This document shows, one piece after another, positions 4,964-6,238 of a stretch of 6,238 nt of DNA (position 1 is the stretch's first letter; every line of letters begins with the position of its first letter). The notes beneath the pieces were generated by a model that worked only from the letters and a program-made list of their open reading frames with translations, did no database searches and was not told where the DNA came from. Origin of the DNA: Anaerolineae bacterium (GTDB lineage: Bacteria; Chloroflexota; Anaerolineae; B4-G1; SLSP01); assembly GCA_016934645.1 (NCBI GenBank), contig JAFGSL010000180.1, positions 1-6,238 on the forward strand, in the 5' to 3' direction. A program made the position numbers and the translations under genes.

Positions 4964-6238
4964 TAGAAGCCCCCAAACTCTTGGAGCGCACCGATCAGCA
5001 CAAGCAGCAGTGTCAAACCTATGGTTAGCAGGCATAGCGCCAGCCCAGCCCAGGCCAGTCCCCGCTGCTTCTTCGAGCGGATGCCCAGGATGCTCACCAC
5101 AACGCCGATCAACGGCAAGGGCAGGTTGCAAAGGGGAACAATAACCATACTACCCAGGCCAATAATGCCCAAGATAAACGCGGCGATCGAAGCAGCAGAT
5201 CTTTCCTGCCGAAGTCTAGGCTGCGGTGGTAAGCGCTGCGGCACTTGCTGCATTTGTGACGGCACCGCCTGTTGCATTCGTTGAGGGTGAGGCGGCGCCG
5301 GTGGCTTGGTTATGGGAACAGAATGCGCACGCGAAGGCGGCGCAGTTCTCTGCGACCGAGGTAACGGCGGAGGCGAGCCGGCAGGAGAACGTTGGTCGGC
5401 ATAGTGCGGCACAGATGTATATAACGAACCGGTACCTAAAACGCTCGCCATTTCCCGTGCGCTCTGAAAACGGTCGATGGGCCGCAGCTCAAGCGCGCGC
5501 ATCAACGCCGCTTCTATGGCAGGATCGACGTCGGGGTTCAGCGCCCGCGCAGGGATCAGAGCCGCCGGATTGACGATGCGTTTGGTCGCTGTGGGCGGAG
5601 CTTGGCCCGCCAGCGCATGGTAAAGCGTCGCGCCGAGGCTGTAGATGTCGCTGCGAACATCGGTGGATCCGGATTCCGTCTCGTATTGCTCCGGCGGCGC
5701 ATATTCTGGCGTGCCCATCCCGCGCACCACCGTCATCGTGCGGGGATCGCGCGGATCCCACAGCTTCACCAGGCCAAAATCCACCAACACCGCCTGCCCA
5801 TCGGGGCGAATGACAATGTTGGTAGGTTTGATATCGCGATGGAGCACATTCTGCCCGTGACAATAGGCCAACGCGTCGAGCAACTGCTGTGCCCAACTCA
5901 GCACCAGTGGCAACGGCAGCGCGCCCTCATTCCCGATGCGGTCGGCCAGACTTTCCCCCTCGACCAGTTCCATCACCAGGTAAGCATTGCCGCCCTCCTC
6001 GAAAGAGTCGAGGACGCGCACCAGATTGTTGTGACTGAGCCGCGCCAGCGTCATCGCCTCACGCTTGAACTGCGCGCGCAGTTGTGCCAGCATTTCCGGG
6101 TCGAGATCGGCCTGCGCCGTCAACTCCTTGATGGCGACGGGGATTTCTAGACTCAGGTGCCAGGCGGCGTAGACCGCGCCCATGCCACCCCTGCCGAGCA
6201 AGTGCGTGATGCGATAGCGATTTTGTTGGAGGATGGTC
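4963..6238 (-). CDS. Membrane-anchored Ser/Thr protein kinase with DUF4190-like tail (5' end outside window)
   Basis: Hanks-type kinase, expected to phosphorylate Ser/Thr on cytoplasmic proteins. The frame is open to the window edge. The first visible codons read TILQQNRYRITHLLGRGGMGAVY, the usual N-terminal pattern of bacterial kinases, so only a few codons are probably missing. Counting the Leu codon at 6201 as residue 1: glycine loop GRGGMG (3-8), K25 in VAIK, helix-C Glu48, HRDIKPTN with catalytic D123 and N128, DFG 141-143, GTPEYAPPEQY (163-173), and DVRSDIYSLG (181-190). All catalytic residues are present. A Pro/Gln-rich linker (about 270-335) leads to a DUF4190-like double membrane segment (AASIAAFILGIIGLGS to GVVVSILGI, then RGLAWAGLALCLLTIGL). 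No PASTA sensor repeats are present and almost nothing is extracytoplasmic, so it may sense partners in the cytoplasm or membrane. The stop overlaps the next ATG by one base, which links its expression to the B12-related protein. Confidence 0.93.
   Translation of the reverse strand, partial: TILQQNRYRITHLLGRGGMGAVYAAWHLSLEIPVAIKELTAQADLDPEMLAQLRAQFKREAMTLARLSHNNLVRVLDSFEEGGNAYLVMELVEGESLADRIGNEGALPLPLVLSWAQQLLDALAYCHGQNVLHRDIKPTNIVIRPDGQAVLVDFGLVKLWDPRDPRTMTVVRGMGTPEYAPPEQYETESGSTDVRSDIYSLGATLYHALAGQAPPTATKRIVNPAALIPARALNPDVDPAIEAALMRALELRPIDRFQSAREMASVLGTGSLYTSVPHYADQRSPAGSPPPLPRSQRTAPPSRAHSVPITKPPAPPHPQRMQQAVPSQMQQVPQRLPPQPRLRQERSAASIAAFILGIIGLGSMVIVPLCNLPLPLIGVVVSILGIRSKKQRGLAWAGLALCLLTIGLTLLLVLIGALQEFGGF

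Noticed and set aside
4964..5131. N-terminal extension of the B12-related protein inside the kinase gene
   Set aside because: The extra 56 residues are antisense-free but out of frame with the kinase, unlike any family N-terminus I know, and the ATG at 4963 gives the usual coupled TAATG arrangement.
5602..6150. A 182-codon plus-strand open frame
   Set aside because: It is antisense to the kinase catalytic domain, whose motifs are intact, and it shows no domain of its own.
6199..6201. TTG at 6201 as the kinase start
   Set aside because: It lies inside the glycine-loop motif. The frame continues upstream with the typical ILQQNRYRI sequence, so the true start is beyond the window.

Overview
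This 6.2 kb window carries five genes, all on the minus strand, so it is read from position 6238 down to 1. Codon use and base composition look like a moderately GC-rich bacterium. The gene repertoire suggests a Chloroflexota-like organism: a Hanks-type Ser/Thr kinase with a proline-rich linker and DUF4190-like tail, DUF2207-like membrane proteins ending in a Cys/Ala-Gly tail, and a PqqD/SPASM protein. This assignment is inferred from recalled family distribution and was not verified by a search.

Right block (4262-6238). A membrane-anchored Ser/Thr protein kinase, cut off at its 5' end by the window edge, overlaps by one base (TAATG) a small protein resembling the vitamin B12-dependent methionine synthase reactivation domain. 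That small protein has an extra C-terminal CX2CX4C motif. A 118-bp gap (4144-4261) follows. It holds a plausible sigma70 promoter whose -35 box lies inside a perfect 12-bp palindrome.

Left block (64-4143). The first gene encodes a 432-aa protein with the layout PqqD-like domain, radical-SAM-like barrel, SPASM domain. The radical SAM CX3CX2C cluster motif is absent, and the SPASM cysteine set is only partly kept. Two bases after its stop codon, and reading from an SD inside its last codons, comes a 585-aa membrane protein. That protein has a signal peptide, an extracytoplasmic domain, one membrane segment, a cytoplasmic DUF2207-like part, and a tail of seven alternating Cys-Ala pairs ending GGGR. 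A shorter paralogue (311 aa) follows after an imperfect hairpin. It shares the extracytoplasmic domain but has only membrane segments after it.

The main hypothesis is that the left block is a small modification or maturation cassette. The PqqD-like domain (a RiPP recognition fold) and SPASM domain would act on, or chaperone, the cytoplasmic Cys-Ala tail of the neighbouring membrane protein. The proposal rests on gene order, domain types and the tail composition. No enzyme with an intact radical SAM motif is present in the window. Other oddities are a 15-bp tandem repeat that lengthens the signal-peptide n-region and an in-frame C/G-tract palindromic segment in the cytoplasmic linker of the 585-aa protein. 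Positions 1-63 hold nothing I can identify.
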